A DNA stretch of 64,000 nucleotides from Boswellia sacra (Eukaryota > Streptophyta > Magnoliopsida > Sapindales > Burseraceae), in assembly GCA_013180625.2 (NCBI GenBank), contig SNVD02001362.1:1119501-1183500 (forward strand), in the 5' to 3' direction. Below, one piece after another: positions 22,642-34,236 of the stretch. How positions within the stretch are numbered: position 1 is the stretch's first letter; each line of letters opens with the position of its first letter. A model generated the notes under the pieces. It had not been told where the DNA came from, searched no databases, and saw only the letters and a list, made by a program, of their open reading frames with translations. Position numbers and translations under genes: made by a program.

Positions 22642-22726
22642 TGCGCAAGAGATAAAGTTGATAATTCTGAATAGACAGGGACATCACGTTTTCAAGAAAG
22701 CACAGGGAGCAAATCGCAATTAACCC
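22642..22726 (-). repeat. Right TIR of MULE-like element
   Basis: Partner of 15023-15107. Outer end reads GGGTTAATTGCGATTTGCTC on the minus strand. Confidence 0.75.
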
Positions 22727-22735
22727 TCTCTCAAA

Positions 22736-23377
22736 TGGCAGCGGAATTCCAGTGTTCGGTGAGACTTTGGATGCGACAAAAAATTTGACACTTAATAATG
22801 TCTCTCCCTCTTTTTTTTTCAGTGTATGTAATACAAAAGTAGGTTTTTTTTAAAAAATATTTTAGGTATCTAAACTGACGTTAAACTTAAACGGACGGAA
22901 ACGTAACTTAACAAAATTTGTAGATTATGATACCAAGACTTACCACTCAAAATTTGAGCCAAAAAAAGTGTCCGTTTCTTCTTGGCTGTAGTCTCCTTTT
23001 TTTCAATTTCTTTTCTTCTCTTTCTACTTTTTAATTTCTCCACAGCCTTGCTTCCATTTTACTTCCTTTTACGGCCTTCTTTTGTTTCATCGTTTCTTGG
23101 GTCAGGCCACACAATGCGACGCAACAGAAAGGAAGCTGACACCTGAATAGTAAACTATTTAATTAATTTCGTTTATTAATTTAATACTTATTCATTACTT
23201 AACAAATAAATTTTCTGCGTGTATTGAGTTAAACTCCTCATGTATAACTTATTAATTGTTTATTCTAACTAACATTAATTTTTTTATTGATCTTTCTTTT
23301 CTATTAAGCAACGCAATTTAGAAATTTTCATTAATTTCAGATTTTGTCTCGGATATCATCAACATCGGTGGCGGGCA
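22736..23377. other. Region upstream of DUF247 pseudogene 1
   Basis: AT-rich with pyrimidine tracts near 22985-23080. A short open stretch begins at an ATG at 22735 but soon ends. No recognised gene. Confidence 0.45.
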
Positions 23378-24884
23378 ATGTTTTATGTGCTCAGAAAGAA
23401 GAGGAGGCCCGAGGAAATGTTGGAAATCTGTAGATATGAGAGGGAAATGTTGTTGAGCTATGTAATCGACATTAGTGAAGAGGAAGTAACCTCTAATATT
23501 AACAACATTATGGAGGAGAAGTTCCATTCCATGGATGATGCCTTGGTTAATGGAGGCAAAGTCACACCAACCAAAGATAGAGTTCCACTCGTCCTAAGTG
23601 AAAATAACTTTTCTAAAAGGTATAACAAACCAACGATGATTTCACTTGGTCCTTACCATCACGGAAGCTCAAACTTGGGAAAGATGGAAAAGCTGAAGCC
23701 TAAAGTAACAAAAAAGTTCATTCAACAGTTCGACTTGTGCAAAGAATTTATATATTCCAAAATTAAGAGAGAGATTAAGGACTTGAGAAAGCCCTATCAG
23801 GTAGAAGCTGTAGAGCGCTTTGATGATGATGCTCTTTCCTGGATGTTTTTGGTGGACGGTTGTACAATACTTCATTACATTTATTCTATTGTACAAGGAT
23901 ATACCTCAACGTTCGACGAATTGAAGATAAAAGTTGATTGCCTAATATTTCTACAACAGGGATTTATTCTTGTTGGAGAACCAGATTCCGTATAGAGTCT
24001 TGAAGTTAACAATAAGCTTCTTAGATAAACTTAGACAAGTTAAGTATGAAGAAATCAATCGAAAAGTTCATCTTTGATGGCATCAAGGCATCAGGGGAGA
24101 AGGATGAGCCTCAGAAATAACAGCCATACCAAGACTATGATCCCACACATCTTCTTGACTTGTTGCGCACAAGAATGCTTCAATCTATTGAGCAAAACGG
24201 AATGTGGTGCTCCATAGTTCAATGACAGGTTTAGAGTTTAGTTGAATTCGTAAGTGAGCCACCGGAGAAAATTAAGGATTTGATTGAATGCATAAGCAAG
24301 GCGTTTGAGAATTTTCCACATAAGCAAAAACATGCTTTGCAGTTTTTTCGTAATATTGAGGAGCTTAAAGCGTTAGGAATTCGTTGAGGCCTTGCAGTAT
24401 GGGTTGTTTGTTGGAGATTACTTTCAGTCGTGGAATATTGAAACTTCCTCCTGTCATAGTTGACGACTTAACAGCATTCAAGTTCTTCAATCTAATAGCC
24501 TATGAAATGTCTCCAAATTATTTCAATGACTTTGGAGTCTCATGATCTTATATAGCCTTTCTTGATGTACTCATTGATCAAGCTCAAGATGTTAAAGAGT
24601 TGCAAGATAGGGAAATACTTCATAATGCCCTTGATAGCGATGAAGAAGTGGCTAAACTATTCAATGAGATAGGCACCAACATAGTGCAAAATCCTGATAT
24701 ATATTCAGATGTCAAAAGGGAAATACAAAAACGCTACAACAATGTAAGGATGACCTGGCTTGCTCAACTTAACCATCGATATTTCCAAAACCCTTGGAGT
24801 GTGGTTGCTTTTCTAGCTGGGACAATAGCAATTGCTTCGAGAATTACTCAGACTGTTTATACAGTTATGGGTTATTATAAGTGA
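23378..24884 (+). pseudogene. DUF247 (UPF0481) protein pseudogene 1
   Basis: Matches the plant DUF247 family in order: IMEEKFHSMDDAL; PTMISLGPYHHGSSNLGKME (family hallmark) at about residues 85-105; RFDDDALSWMFLVDGCTIL; then, after a one-base frameshift near 23950, LLENQIPYRVLKLTI. Later blocks (LDLLRTRMLQSIEQ; LPPVIVDDLTAFKF) occur with several in-frame stops. The C-terminal frame 24600-24884 ends in a hydrophobic segment (SVVAFLAGTIAIASRITQTV), the usual single membrane anchor. Full-length family layout of about 500 residues but multiply disabled. The family is of poorly known biochemical function; in grasses some members are self-incompatibility determinants. Confidence 0.9.
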
Positions 24885-25989
24885 GGTAACTTCTACAAAT
24901 TTACCGTCAAGTTGGTAAACTTATGCTACATCCCATGATCTATTCTTTGCCGTTATTCGTCTTTTTCTTCTAGTTTGTCATCATCATCTTCTAATCTCTT
25001 CTTCTTTGTTGTTTCATATGGCCATAAAAACTTGATACTGGTGTTGCTTGTTTATCTCAATTCATATCAATTTATGAAATTGATGGTATCTTATCTTAAT
25101 AAAATTTTTATTGTAGTCCTAGAGGCATGCATGATAGTGTCTGGTTGCTTCTTTTTTTTCATAATTCGTTTGCTTTAGGGTTTTTGTAAAATTCATGTAG
25201 TTGTTGTGTAGGTGTATAAAATTGGCCTTGGTTAGTAAAAATAAAAGAGAATTGTGAAGAAAAGAAACCCACGAGGGGAGGCTTGAAAAATGGGCTGTGA
25301 ATATGAATGATTTTTTTGTGGCCTTATATGCAATATAGGAGAACCATACCATGTACATATATGTTTCCTTATATCATGTTGAGCTTCAGACAATGAGAAA
25401 GCATGCATTAGTGTTAAAGACCTCATTGTATCGCTTAAGTAAAATACCGTTGGTCGCACAAAATAAATCTGTTAAACTTGATTCCTTCTTTGTGGAATTT
25501 GATTGGACCTTGCCATAGGAGTAGGTCTCTTAAGTTGTAAAAATTAGTATTGCAATTAGCAAGGAGTTTGAGTGAGTTTTAACAATTTTCTTTCTTTTTT
25601 TTATCCCCTCTTTTTCGGTACTGGCTTTTTTTTTTTTTTTTTTTTTGTTTACGCGGCATGATTGATTTGGGTTGTTTCTTCTTGATCCTTTTTTTCTGTC
25701 TCTAGACTTTCTTTAAATATAGCAATTATTCATTGGGGGTGACACTGGATTAGTTAAAGTGCAGGACAGAAGTAAATCTACGAGGATTGAACACATGGGT
25801 GGAAGCTTGGCCAAATGTTCTCCTAAGAATGATTTCTTATAGGCCTTTTGCTCAATGGCGAGAAACTCATATGGTAGATATTATCATTTCGTGGTTTTGA
25901 AATTTTAAGCAATCGCGAGCTAAATTAAATTCTCGTGCAATGCCCAGTAAAAAGGAAAGAAAAAAAAAGAAAATTTCTCAGTTTATGCA

Positions 25990-26025
<36 letters not shown>

Positions 26026-27639
26026 TGTATGTATGTATGTATATGATACATTAATTTGTTTATTTAACCTTCAGTAGTCGATCAAATATGTCTAGTTGCA
26101 TAGTTCAATTAAAGATCATATTGGTTATGATAGCTTTACAGACAATCAACTAGGTTTGTTGCTGGAAGATAGATGCAGTATATTTCTTTGTTCTTATAGT
26201 TTAATGAAAGGTTTTGAACATTTTACAGGTATGTTAACTCTGCTTTACTCTCAAAAAGGTAGCAATTTGTTTGATTGTTTTGATAGTTTTCTTTTTTAGT
26301 AATGGGGCTTGTTTCTGTAATTGCTCACTGATTAGGTAGTCCTCGTCTTTAATTAGCAATGCAAGTTCAGTCGCTTTTGCAAGCAAGGAAGGGTAACCTT
26401 GAGACTTTCACATTTCTTATGGCTAGGAAATGCTCATTTAATAAATTCTCTTAGTTTGGCCAACAGGTTTTCTTTTGATCTGTTCTGGAAACCTAAAAAA
26501 GTTTAGCATGTAGTTGATGATGAATTTATAAAAGTTCTGATTTTTTCTCTTTGTGCACTGTTTTCTGGGCCGTAGTGCTCGTTTTCAGGATAGGCTTGTT
26601 GCTGGAGATCGAAAGCAAGTGTGCTTATGTGGTTTAAATATAGCTGATGTCGATAAATATGTCAGCATCTGATGTGTAATATTTTAGAGTTTGTGATTAG
26701 CATGTAAAAGCAAGAAAGTTGTAAACAGTGTGTGGTTAAGAACCAAAATGTGAATGAAGACAGATTTCCTAACCTTCTCTCTGTTTCTTTACGTTTTCTT
26801 TTACTTTCTTGATGATTCTCCTTTTTCGGAATATTTACAGTCTGGACGGTTGTCCTCACCTTAATTCTCTATTTTCTATGATAACAAATTATCATCAATT
26901 AATTTTATATTATTTCTTTGTCCATATAAAACCTTGATAGGGAAAAATTTATGGTGGATTTGATACCTGTTGATATGATTCGTCAACCAACTTTTCTTAG
27001 CATGCACTATGGAGTATGGTGGTCCTAAAGATCCTTTTTTGATAACTATAACACACAAAGCCAAACAGTTAATAGTTTGCAATTCTCTGGCCTTGACGCA
27101 TGGTCAAATCTGGATTGGTATGAAGAACGCACACATATTCCATGCATTCATGACATTATACAAATTAATCGAAATGTGTGACCTAGTGTAAATCATCTTA
27201 TAATCAGAAATAGACTTTTCTGAGTACCTACTTACAGCAGATAGGCAGCCTTTTACAACGAACTAGACAATTAGCTATCCATGTTTGAACTAGCTAGATT
27301 CTTACTACAAAAGATGATGGTAGCTAGCTTTAGATGATCTCTTTTTTCTTTTTAGATAACTATATTTCTTTTTCATTATGTAGGCACAAATTTGGAAGTT
27401 ATATTTTTAAATTTAGGAGGTGTTTGTTTTCGTATCCAAAAAATTTTTTTCGAAAGCACATATTTACTAATATATTTTAAATCAATAATGACCATATGTC
27501 ATTTTTAAAATTAAAAATAAGGACCAATAACATATTTTTTTTTCAAATTTTAAAAACAAAAACTCAAATACTTTCTCTTGTGGAAGGACTATGTATCTCT
27601 ATTTTTTTTAGATAAATAAATAAATATATGTTAGAGTGT
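24885..27639. other. Long non-coding stretch
   Basis: No ORF with recognised content. Holds a poly-T tract (about 25628-25646) and the TATG microsatellite. The short ORFs here have no supporting homology or codon pattern. Confidence 0.5.
25988..26043. repeat. TATG microsatellite
   Basis: About twelve tandem TATG units after a short TA run. Confidence 0.97.
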
Positions 27640-27739
27640 AGTGAATGAAGGTGAGGTAATATTAAATTTGACTTTGCTTTTGAAGGTAATTACTCAACCA
27701 GAAAGATTTCCAATCATAAATAAAAGAAAAATCTTCATA

Positions 27740-27850
27740 TTAAACATTAATAGATGTTAGATGAAAGTGATAAAGGAGCATCAATTGATGTTGTTTTATT
27801 AGATTAAAAATTAAATTAAAAAATAATAAATCAATATTCTAAGATTACAA
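27740..27850. repeat. Dispersed flank repeat, copy 1
   Basis: Runs TTAAACATTAATAG, then TCAATTGATGTTGTTTT, then a stretch ending AAAAAATAATAAATCAATAT. The same order occurs at 34033-34115 and 52130-52230, which extend further. Lies just left of the PIF/Harbinger element. Confidence 0.7.
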
Positions 27851-28352
27851 ATAGTGGTACACATCTCAAAAACTTATCTTAAAATCTTGTATCTCAAATA
27901 ACATAGTATGAAATTAAAGCTACCACATCACTCATTACACCATCATACCGCCTATTTGGTAAATATTAGTTAAATGCACATCTTTTAGGATAGATTTTGG
28001 GAAGAATATCGTCATTATAAAATTATCATTTTCATAAAGAAATCCATAAATTAAGTTTGCTTGAGGTCTTCAATGAACTCCCTTTTTTTATGTTTTTGTC
28101 TATCAAAATTGATTACTTAATTTAAATCGAAATCATTTATAATTATTTTAATCGATATTCTTACATGGTCAATAATCAAAATAAAATTTATTGAACTTTT
28201 TTTTCCCCTCTCCAATTAGGTCTCCATATCTCAATCAGTAATATTCTCTTCAAACCCATAATGGATGGAAAAAAATAAATCCATGCCACTTTCCTAGATT
28301 TATAATTAAGTTAAATTAATTACAAAAGCAAAAGCATATATCAATAAGCAAC
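27851..28352. other. AT-rich sequence left of PIF/Harbinger element
   Basis: No feature recognised. Confidence 0.5.
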
Positions 28353-29306
28353 TAAGGTCATGTTTGGCGCGCGATATTATATAGTATTATTTTTAATAAT
28401 TACATTGTATTGTATTGTATTAATTAATGTTATGCATAATATAGTGTATGCTTGATGAAATATTGCACTGTACTATTTTTTATACTATACTATACTATAT
28501 TTATGTTTGGTGTATTTTTAAATTGTATTACATTATTTTTCATTTCAAAAATAAAAAAATATTATTAAATAAATTAAATATTATTTTTACACCAAATTAA
28601 ATAAATTAAATATATAATAATTATAACCTATAATTATAAAAATATATAATCTTCCTTATATTTAATTTATATAAATTTCACAAAAATAAATAAAAATCAT
28701 ACAAATAACCTCAAAAATAGTATAGTTGAAGTTGTATAAACTTTTGTAATGTAGTTTACAGAACAAAAATATAAACAAAAGAAATCCATTTAGAACAAAA
28801 ATAATAATAAACTAAAACCTGTTTAACATTCAAAAGTAAACTGAAACATATTAAGATTTAAAATGTTGTAAACAAACAACTTGAACCCTGAAATACAAAA
28901 GTCAAGTCCACTATAGGATATCAAGAATAAACAGTTTCAATCAAACCTAAACATTTTCAATATTGAGAATCAAACCTATATTTTCAATTAGGACATATAC
29001 ATTCATAGACAAGATCTTTTGACTAGGATCATAACAATATCAAGCAACAAAAACAAAACATTACACATGTAAAGCAACAAAAATATCCCATAATTCATTT
29101 TAGTATTTTGGGTATGTTTCACTACACATGTAAATCCATGATAAAACAAAACATAACTAAATTGTTTGCACAACCAATAAAATCCTCCATGTCCACACCA
29201 CAAAAACAAGCAACTGCAAAGAGAAGTATCTCATATTCCAAAGCTTCAATATACCTCACAATCAGAGCAATATAATGACAAAAATCAAAAATCAAATCCC
29301 ATAACT

Positions 29307-30020
29307 TCAATCACAAGCTCTCTCTCGAAGAAGTTTCTCCACAAATGCTTGTCTCCAAGTACCCTTCAATGACTCAAAAGCTGAGATATTTGAAGGTTTT
29401 TCCAATATAAGAGTTAATGCTTCAAGTCCTTCATCTTGACTAAGTCCCATAGCTGCAAGTTCATCAGTGATGTCAGAACGATCCTCTGTATCCTTGAAGA
29501 TACGTTCAGCTAACCTCTCCATGTTCTTAAAAGACTCTGTAAACACATTTTGAATTGTTGTTGAGATCTCTTTAAACCCAGTAGCTAAGATACTTTGGGA
29601 TCTTTTCCTTTTCCTACTTGATGAATCAGAATGGCTTCTAGTATGAGAACCTGAGGGTTGTTGCACTGACAAGGGGGAACTAGGCTCTTCAGTTTCTATA
29701 TCCATAGCATGAATCTCTTCTTGATTAATCTCATCAACCATTTCAGCTGGAGTTGCTGCTGCTTGTCCTGTTGCACGGTCATTTCCATAGATTTTGAGAA
29801 GTCTATCATACAATGGAAATGACTTATCTCTCCAGCCTTTTGCTTCTTCATGAGCCTATATAATAAAACCATAAATAAATCAATAATTTCAAATGAAACA
29901 TTTACTATTTTTAAAAGAGAATTAAAAATTACACTAACTTGTACATATGACTGCCAAACCTCATTACTATCAACCTCAACACATTTCAATGTGTCATTTC
30001 ATCCAAAGCCACTTGTGTTC
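29307..30020 (-). pseudogene. Myb/SANT-like ORF1 of PIF/Harbinger element (3' exons)
   Basis: Two exons on the minus strand. The upper exon (LKCVEVDSNEVWQSYVQ) ends near 29936 at a GT donor. The lower exon (from about 29855, AHEEAKGWRDKSFPLYDRLL) continues in the 29307-29813 frame to a stop. It resembles the C-terminal half of plant Myb/SANT-like proteins (GF.W......V......VW..Y......A...R.K..P.Y..L..I.G...ATG), with a basic nuclear signal (SRKRKRS). The position of the usual GFGWN motif reads GFG-stop-N near 29998, so the frame is broken. In PIF elements this protein binds the ends and partners the transposase. Confidence 0.75.
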
Positions 30021-30120
30021 AACATATCATTAACTATGCCATATCATGAGGTTTTTCAACATCTTCCTTTGGTAGTGTGTCTGAACAAGGTCAAATGTCA
30101 ATGATAGCATCATCAAATTA

Positions 30121-31800
30121 AGCCAAACCTATCAATTCCAAATGCCATATTTGCAACAAGAGGTAGAATATAATATTTCTTCGATCCATTTCTACGAAAA
30201 CAAATAAAAGAAAACTTACTTATTTAAATATTTTAACTATTTAAAAACATCAACATAACCAAACAATTAATATCAACAAAAATTAATTTATTACCTGACT
30301 TTTGATTATCCATGTAAAGATAACTCCGTCTCAAAGGTTCACTGAATATAGCTTTGCCTAGGCCTTCCAACAAAATTGCAGATTTTATAGATTAGGTTAG
30401 ATAAATCACTATTCTTCCTAGTACACTTACTCAAACAACATTACAATTTCTTAATTATCATATTGGTTCAAGTCTAATCAGTTTTACCTCCAAAAGTCAA
30501 GAGCGACTAAAAATTTTAAGGAATCTCATCAAGCAGAGAAGAGAATGTTTTGTAAAGGAGGAATGATTTGCACAACAACATCTTAATTTAGCCTCAACGT
30601 TCCAAAAAACATATCATTTTTCCCATCAAGGAATCAATTAATCATTTAGCAATTAAAAGCATTTGGTCTCTATCATTTAGATTGCTGGGAGACTTTGGGA
30701 CATTCAAGTAATGTATATATATGAATGTTATAAGTTTTTATCTCTTGTATCATATTCTGCACAAAAATAGCTAGCTAACTAGGCTTGTGGATTTCTTGAT
30801 TTCTACATTATGTAACATTTTACTCGATCAAAACAATTTTAAAGCAATTAGATTGCCATAGCTAGCTTTTAGGATATATAATTTAAAAAGAATTAAATGA
30901 AATCTTGCCTTAAACACTGTGTGAAGTAGAATGATGGGGGGAATTGAAACTTAAACAAGCATTCTGCACATAAATTTTTATGAAAAAGGAGCCGACATTC
31001 ATTGACCATAAGGTGGGATTTAACAATAATTATTAATAGCTTGGGCTCTACCTCAAAACATTAAAAACAAAGAAAATGTTTCCATAACATTTAACCTTGG
31101 GCTCCACCTCCACAAGATAGTCTAACAAAGAAAACCTTGCTAGTCTAACATTTAAATGATACAAGATAGCATTTTTTATTTGTTCTATACTTATGAATTT
31201 CATTTCGTGTTGAATTTCATTAGATGAGGAGTTATCTAAAAAATTTTATTCTCTAACCTCAATATTTCAGAGCTACAGAGCTCGTACAGGACATTCTAAC
31301 TTCTGCCTCTTGTTCAAAGCTAAGAGCAACTGCCTCTCAAACTCAATCTTTTTGTTCTGTCTCTTTAACTGTTGACAGGAAAAGTATATGCACTGGTGAC
31401 AACATATTTAAAAATGAACAAGTTAATAAGTAATTCTCAAAAACATTTAGATGTGATCCAGAATGCATATAGAAATTAATACTCAAAATGTACCAAAGTG
31501 ATCAGCACATGAATTTATTCATAAAACACCACTAGCGACGAAGCCATTAAAATGGCATTTAACTGGAAAGAACAAATATCAGTGACTCAAACAATGTCAA
31601 TACAACTCCAAGCTTATCAAACTCCAGCCATGCTAAGTTACGAAAATATCAAAATGTGCACCAGAGCCAGGCAATAACCAATCAGTGAACCATTCATTCA
31701 ATGAGTGAATGAACTGTATTAGTTATGAGTTTAATGAGTGAAAAAAAGAAGAAATGGACCGAAAAAAGTTGAATGATCATAAGATTCACTACTATTCATC
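30121..31800. other. Interior of PIF/Harbinger element without recognised gene
   Basis: No transposase domain seen. Fragments near 31260-31380 are less AT-rich and could be further captured sequence, but I cannot assign them. Confidence 0.45.
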
Positions 31801-31805
31801 AGAGG

Positions 31806-31832
31806 CGAGAGAGAGAGAGAGAGAGAGAGAGA
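31806..31832. repeat. GA microsatellite
   Basis: Perfect (GA)n, immediately 3' (minus strand) of the last captured exon. Confidence 0.95.
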
Positions 31833-31841
31833 ACGGCTAAC

Positions 31842-32458
31842 CATAGAGCAGTTAGATCAGTTAACGCGTAGTTGTAACCACCACTCTTTACAACAATGAG
31901 AGGTATGTTAAACCCTTCAAGAAAGATCACACGAGCACCCTTACTTTCTTTAACTAATCCTTGATTACTCAATTCCTCAATAACCCCAGGAATATATGGA
32001 TTATAAAAGCTTTCCCCCTGTCAACAAAAAAATATTATGTAATCCATCATTTTGATCTGCTCCTAATTTTTCTGTAATTAATATATCAGCAGAAAATAAA
32101 AAAAAATCTATGTTTAACTTCTCCTCTAGTTTAACTCTAAGGCGTTGATCGACCTTTTTAAACTCTTTCCTACTGACCTCACATATCGGTGCCCAAGCCT
32201 GGTGATACTTGGATTGCCCACCTTGTAATGATTTTTGGCACAACAAGATTACAAGGGATATTTTGACATGACTTGGAAAGGGAAAAAGTTAAAAACTCTC
32301 GGTCCCTCCGACGATCTTACACAAGTGTAGAAATCAACCTCACATAAATCTACCTACAAGAGAAAATAATTCACCTGGAGCTGAACCACTGCCCGCTGTG
32401 CCCTCTCCCTAAAAGCAGGATCAGAGTCGAATCGTAGTTTTGATTCCTTATAGAATGT
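31842..32458 (-). pseudogene. Captured arginyl-tRNA synthetase exons
   Basis: Three consecutive exons on the minus strand. 32375-32458: YKESKLRFDSDPAFRERAQR, then AVVQLQ. 32118-32222: KYHQAWAPICEVSRKEFKKV, then LRVKLEEK. 31842-32017: [20 protein letters not shown], then [19 protein letters not shown] and ALTDLTALW. This is the class I arginyl-tRNA synthetase catalytic region of the plant cytosolic/organellar enzyme. Introns are retained, so capture was at DNA level. The GT donor after EEK is now TT. No start, HIGH-motif exon or C-terminal anticodon-binding part is present. It lies wholly within the PIF/Harbinger TIRs. Confidence 0.87.
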
Positions 32459-33750
32459 CTAACATTATACCATAAAAGTTAGAGTAAAACCTATCAAAAA
32501 TATTTTTGCCAACAAATTATCATTAATTTAAATTATTCAACATCAGAAAAATTAATTATTTCAAGCATTGATTCATCATCTCAACATACACAATAGTTAC
32601 TAATGAAGATGGCAAAAACAACCAAATACCATAAAAGTTCTGATACAGTTTAATCATAATTATTGCTTACAGATGATTGCTTAGCTAAAAATAACATTCT
32701 AAAGCAGCCTCCTTGCCAAATGAAATATAATATTGGACTCACAACTATTATGTTTATGTTGCAGTGATCCACAAACAGCACAACTTCTCTTCTATGGCAT
32801 AAAGTTGCACCAATAATAAGAAAAGGTAAATAGCCAAAAAAAAAACACTCATTGTACTTCTTTGGTCCAATATTGTAATGCAAAATGATCTATTAATCAG
32901 ATGCTATAGATGAAGCTAGGATATAAAGGAATTCAATAGACATGTTAAATTTTAAAATCTAAATAATATTTATATTTTTCACTCAACTGTAGATCACCAA
33001 TGGCCGATTCATTAACAACTTCAAAATTCATAAATGTTACTCTTCAGCTTAGTAAAACCCAGAAACAAGAAAATAACACTAAAATAAAAAATAAAGAAAA
33101 AAATTACGATGTGATTTTATTTGCAAGTATATTGTGATTTTATCATCTAATTTCATCGACCCAAAAAAAAAGGACGGCCAATTTAGCCATTGACTCCACA
33201 AAATCCAGACAACCCAATGCAACCGCACCTCCAAAAGCATCACCCCAAAAGCCAAGCCCCAATACACCCGCGTAAACCCACAACCAGCACAGCTGCAACA
33301 CCAGAAGGGACATAACCCTAATTCAATTGACAACACAACTAACCACCCCTCTTTTGTAGAATTGCTGTCAACACCACCATCCCTTATACCCACGGCAAAA
33401 CCACCAGCTTTCTTCACTAACACCACCACTATTCTACCACACAAACAAAATCATCTAATCGACTTACACACAACGAATCACCTATGGCAAATGAGGAAAA
33501 AAGAAAATATAAAGATAGAGAGAGGGAGGTGAAGGTACCTGAAGATGTTAGAGGAAGATGGAGACGAGAGAGAAAGACTGAGACGGCGACGGAGATGGCA
33601 AAGTCGACAGAGACCGCGATGGAGATGAGAGAGTGTCAGAGGTAAAGATGAGAGGGATTCAAAGGTGGAGATGAGACAGAGTCATAGGCAGATGAGAGAA
33701 ACGCAGATCATAGGAGGGCGAGTGATTCGAAATATTTGAAAAATTGTATT
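32459..33750. other. Right interior of PIF/Harbinger element
   Basis: No gene recognised. 33530-33730 is a purine-rich, GAGA-type low-complexity tract before the right terminal region. Apparent ORFs at 32650-32883 and 33079-33444 have no recognisable domain. Confidence 0.45.
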
Positions 33751-34032
33751 AATTTTGTGCAGTGTAAAGTAATGCAGTGGTTTTTCTCTGCAGTAGATAA
33801 TGCAACATTTATGACATTAATTTATGAAGTGCATTGTTTAATGCAATGCATAGTTTTTGCCAAACACAAATATTGTATAAATTAGTACAATGCAAAATTT
33901 TTGTACAGCACAGTGCGGGCTGCCAAACATGCCCTAAAGGAGTAAAACCTTTTAAAAAAAAGGAAACTATATCAGAAGGCAATTGGAGACGTTTTTCACA
34001 AATAAAGTTCTTTTTGTTCGTTTGGCTATAAA

Positions 34033-34236
34033 AGGCAATTGATGTTATTTTGTTAGGTTAAAACTTGAAAATTAAAATTAAAAAATAATAAATCAATATG
34101 CCGAGAAATTACCCAGCACATAGCTGATTACCCCAAATTGACTCATCCCAAGTGCAAGCAGGTTAAAGATTGCAAGTTGGCCTATGGCTATAACATGTCA
34201 GAGCCATGCAGCACCTTCCTGCTCATAAATTTCAAA
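34033..34236. repeat. Dispersed flank repeat, copy 2
   Basis: Matches 52175-52435 from ATTGATGTTATTTTGTTAG through CCCATGCA-type sequence to CCTGCYCATAAAT, with a ~60 bp internal gap. Similarity stops at 34236, where retroelement B2 sequence begins. Confidence 0.8.

Larger units (their letters stand above)
15023..22726. mobile_element. MULE-like element with long TIRs, host to two copia insertions
   Basis: The ends form a long imperfect inverted repeat beginning GGGTTAAT. The flanking 9 bases TTTTTCAAA (15014-15022) and TCTCTCAAA (22727-22735) match at 7 of 9, as expected for a 9 bp Mutator-type target duplication. No MURA transposase is visible. Removing the two nested copia elements leaves about 1.4 kb, so it was a short non-autonomous element. 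The assignment rests on TIR length, terminal sequence and TSD size; another superfamily with long TIRs is possible. Confidence 0.65.
28356..33934. mobile_element. PIF/Harbinger transposon carrying captured host exons
   Basis: Terminal inverted repeats GGTCATGTTTGGCGCGC (28356) and GGGCATGTTTGGCAGCCC (minus strand from 33934), flanked by TAA at 28353-28355 and 33935-33937, the 3 bp target duplication usual for this superfamily. 5579 bp. It has a Myb-like ORF1 remnant, as autonomous PIF elements do, but no recognisable DDE transposase. It also carries three exons of an arginyl-tRNA synthetase gene. Non-autonomous and probably old, since the Myb ORF has a stop and one captured splice donor is lost. 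Confidence 0.88.

Noticed and set aside
25119..25459. Overlapping minus-strand ORFs of about 75-79 codons.
   Set aside because: No domain, no conserved motif, AT-rich composition and no paralogue in the window.
33079..33444. 121-codon minus-strand ORF rich in Gly, Val and Cys near the right end of the PIF element.
   Set aside because: No recognisable domain. It overlaps a C-rich tract on the plus strand, which explains the open frame.
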